DNA of 64,000 bases, from contig NZ_WFLK01000002.1 in the NCBI RefSeq assembly GCF_009208565.1, positions 1-64,000 on the forward strand. The letters run 5' to 3'. This DNA comes from Janthinobacterium aquaticum. Its GTDB lineage: Bacteria; Pseudomonadota; Gammaproteobacteria; Burkholderiales; Burkholderiaceae_D. Each line of letters starts with the position of its first letter. Position 1 is the stretch's first letter. The translations under genes were made by a program, and so were the position numbers. Positions 62,158 to 64,000 of the stretch are shown one piece after another. The notes under the pieces were generated by a model. It ran no database searches, was not told where the DNA came from, and worked only from the letters and a program-made list of their open reading frames with translations.

Positions 62158-64000
62158 ATGGACATCGATATCCGCACGCTGCTGTTAAAGCTCAACCCCG
62201 AGTGCAAGCGCGCCATGGGGCAGGCCGCCGAACTGTGCGTCAAGCAGACGCATTTCAATGTCGAGCTCGAGCATCTGCTGTTTGCCCTGCTGGACGCCCA
62301 GGCGCCCGACCTGGCGGTGATCCTGCGCCGCTTTGGCGTCAGCGACAGTGCGGTCTCGGCGCAGCTGCAAAAGAGCATGGACGGCTTCAAGCGCGGCAAC
62401 GGCCGCACGCCGGCGCTGTCGCCACATTTCATCGTGCTGTTCCAGGAGGCGTGGATGCTGGGCTCGATGCTGCTCGGCGGCGAGCAGGTACGCTCGGGCA
62501 CCGTGCTGCTGGCCATGCTCGAAGCGGACGCGCTGCGCGGCATGCTGATCGACAGTGCGCCGGACCTGCTGAAAATTGCGCGCCAGCAGTTGAAAAATGA
62601 ACTGCCGGCCCTGTTGGCAGAGTCGAGCGAAGACGCCGGTGCATCGCGCGTGCCGGCGTTGCCGGGCATGCCCGCAGCACCTGCCGCCAGCGGCAGCGGC
62701 GCCACCCCGGCACTCGATCAGTACACGCAGGACCTGACGGCGCTGGCGCGCGCCGGCGGCATCGATCCGATCCGCGGGCGCGATGGAGAGATTCGCCAGA
62801 TTATCGATATTTTGCTGCGCCGTCGCCAGAACAACCCGATCCTGACCGGCGAGGCCGGCGTGGGCAAGACGGCCGTGGTGGAAGGCTTTGCCCAGCGCAT
62901 TGCGCAGGGCCTGGTGCCGCCGTCGCTGGCCAACGCGGTGGTGCGTTCGCTGGACCTGGCGCTGCTGCAGGCCGGCGCCGGCGTCAAGGGCGAATTCGAG
63001 AACCGCCTCAAGGCGGTGATCGCCGAGGTGCGCGCCTCGGCCACGCCGATCATCCTGTTTATCGATGAAGCGCACCAGCTGATCGGCGCGGGCGGCATGG
63101 AAGGACAGGGCGACGCGGCCAATCTGCTCAAGCCGGCACTGGCGCGCGGCGAGCTGCGCACCATTGCCGCCACTACCTGGGCGGAATATAAAAAGTATGT
63201 GGAGCGCGATCCGGCACTGGCGCGGCGTTTCCAGGTGGTCAAGGTGGAAGAGCCGGAGCCGGAAGCGGCCATGGGCATGCTGCGCGGCATGGTGGCCACG
63301 CTGGAGCGCCACCACGGCGTGGAAATTCTTGATGAAGCGGTGATGGATGCGGTACGCCTGTCGCACCGTTATATCACCGGGCGCCAGTTGCCCGACAAGG
63401 CCATCAGCGTGCTCGATACCGCCTGCGCGCGCGTGGCCATCGGCCAGTCCGGCGTGCCGGCGCAGCTCGAAGCGCTCGAGCATGACATCGTGCTCGCCGG
63501 CGAATCGCTGCGCATTGCCCGCAGCGCCCACGCGCGTGGCGAAGAGCGCAGCGATGCGATGGCCAAACTGGACAAGCAACTGGCGTCCCTGCGCGCGCGC
63601 CAGGCGGCGCTCGCTGCCAAGCTGGCCGACGAGCGTGGCGCGGTGGCAGAAATCCTGGCGCTGCGCCGCGAGATCGCCGCAGACACCACCGCCGAAGGCG
63701 TCGCCGTCGATGAAGACGAGCGGCGCTCGCGCGGCGACCAGCTGCAACGCCTGCAAAAAGGGCTCGAAGCGATCCAGGACGACGAGCCGCTGGTGCCGGT
63801 ATGCGTCGATTCGCGCATGGTGGCCGGCGTGATTTCCGGCTGGACCGGCATCCCGGTGGGCAAGATGCTGGCCGATGAAATCCATACCGTGCTGCAGTTG
63901 AAAGAGCGCCTGTGCGAACGCGTGGTGGGGCAGGACCAGGCGCTCGACGCCATTGCACGCCGCGTGCGCACCTTCCGCGCCGAACTCGATGACCCGGGCA
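62158..64000 (+). CDS. clpV: T6SS sheath-recycling ATPase ClpV (TssH), cut by window end
   Basis: The first 614 residues of an AAA+ unfoldase that disassembles contracted TssBC sheaths. The N-terminal Clp-N domain (MDIDIRTLLLKLNPECKRAM, residues about 1-155) is followed by AAA module 1 with Walker A GEAGVGKT (about residue 235), Walker B IILFIDEAH and a sensor region AATTWAEYKKYVERDPAL. A coiled middle domain (about 430-510) precedes the start of module 2 with VISGWTGIPVG and RVVGQDQALDAIARRV. Module 2 runs past the edge. It follows tssG by 3 bp. Confidence 0.95.
   Translation, partial: MDIDIRTLLLKLNPECKRAMGQAAELCVKQTHFNVELEHLLFALLDAQAPDLAVILRRFGVSDSAVSAQLQKSMDGFKRGNGRTPALSPHFIVLFQEAWMLGSMLLGGEQVRSGTVLLAMLEADALRGMLIDSAPDLLKIARQQLKNELPALLAESSEDAGASRVPALPGMPAAPAASGSGATPALDQYTQDLTALARAGGIDPIRGRDGEIRQIIDILLRRRQNNPILTGEAGVGKTAVVEGFAQRIAQGLVPPSLANAVVRSLDLALLQAGAGVKGEFENRLKAVIAEVRASATPIILFIDEAHQLIGAGGMEGQGDAANLLKPALARGELRTIAATTWAEYKKYVERDPALARRFQVVKVEEPEPEAAMGMLRGMVATLERHHGVEILDEAVMDAVRLSHRYITGRQLPDKAISVLDTACARVAIGQSGVPAQLEALEHDIVLAGESLRIARSAHARGEERSDAMAKLDKQLASLRARQAALAAKLADERGAVAEILALRREIAADTTAEGVAVDEDERRSRGDQLQRLQKGLEAIQDDEPLVPVCVDSRMVAGVISGWTGIPVGKMLADEIHTVLQLKERLCERVVGQDQALDAIARRVRTFRAELDDPG

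Overview
The window is chromosomal DNA of a GC-rich Gram-negative bacterium. Protein similarity as I recall it, the REP-type palindrome after accA and the gene set suggest a betaproteobacterium of the Burkholderiales, most likely Oxalobacteraceae (Janthinobacterium, Duganella or Massilia type). This placement is an inference from reading; no search was run.

Layout. (1) 1-6105, minus strand: the 5' part of one very large Ala-rich surface or secreted protein. It has about 50 tandem copies of a 26-residue repeat locked to a 78-bp period, and is preceded by an AT-rich leader region. (2) 6849-10202: a GntR/YtrA-type regulator with an ABC exporter and a palindromic operator, then a LysR regulator divergent from a NepI-like MFS pump (10366-11583) and a GGDEF membrane protein. 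(3) 12901-19383: a minus-strand operon (Pro-rich secreted peptide, duplicated-motif secreted protein, ArsB/NhaD-like anion permease, MFS carrier). It is preceded by a clear sigma-54 promoter and two spaced dyads, next to an NtrC-type response regulator and a histidine kinase whose sensor part is broken by an in-frame TAG. (4) 19478-28718: housekeeping genes (DUF72 protein, lpxH, ppiB, ppiA, cysS, an AlkA-type glycosylase, accA, a REP palindrome, tilS, lysC).

(5) 28745-37584: two identical tRNA-Ser(GCU) genes in inverted orientation, each with the same promoter layout and the same downstream terminator and hairpin block. They bracket a CzcCBA/CusCBA-type RND efflux operon and a divergent OmpR-type two-component system. 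(6) 37631-44480: a LysR regulator with a probable operator in front of a two-domain carboxymuconolactone-decarboxylase-like protein and a cupin, a 256-bp MITE-like element with perfect terminal inverted repeats and a 9-bp target duplication, a small exported protein, a propeller-type sensor kinase and a beta carbonic anhydrase.

(7) 44547-49028: a less GC-rich accessory patch with an endonuclease/exonuclease/phosphatase-like protein, an unrecognised helical protein and an ABC importer (a binding-protein/permease fusion plus a second permease, with no ATPase in view). (8) 49212-64000: the left part of a type VI secretion locus. An unrecognised 210-residue protein and a 1951-residue Ala-rich coiled-coil protein precede tssB-tssC-hcp-tssE-tssF-tssG-clpV. 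ClpV is cut by the window edge, and the membrane complex, VgrG and baseplate K/A genes are not in view.

The least explained parts are the 26-residue repeat protein at the left edge, the sigma-54 secreted-protein/permease operon with its damaged kinase, and the two proteins at the head of the T6SS locus.
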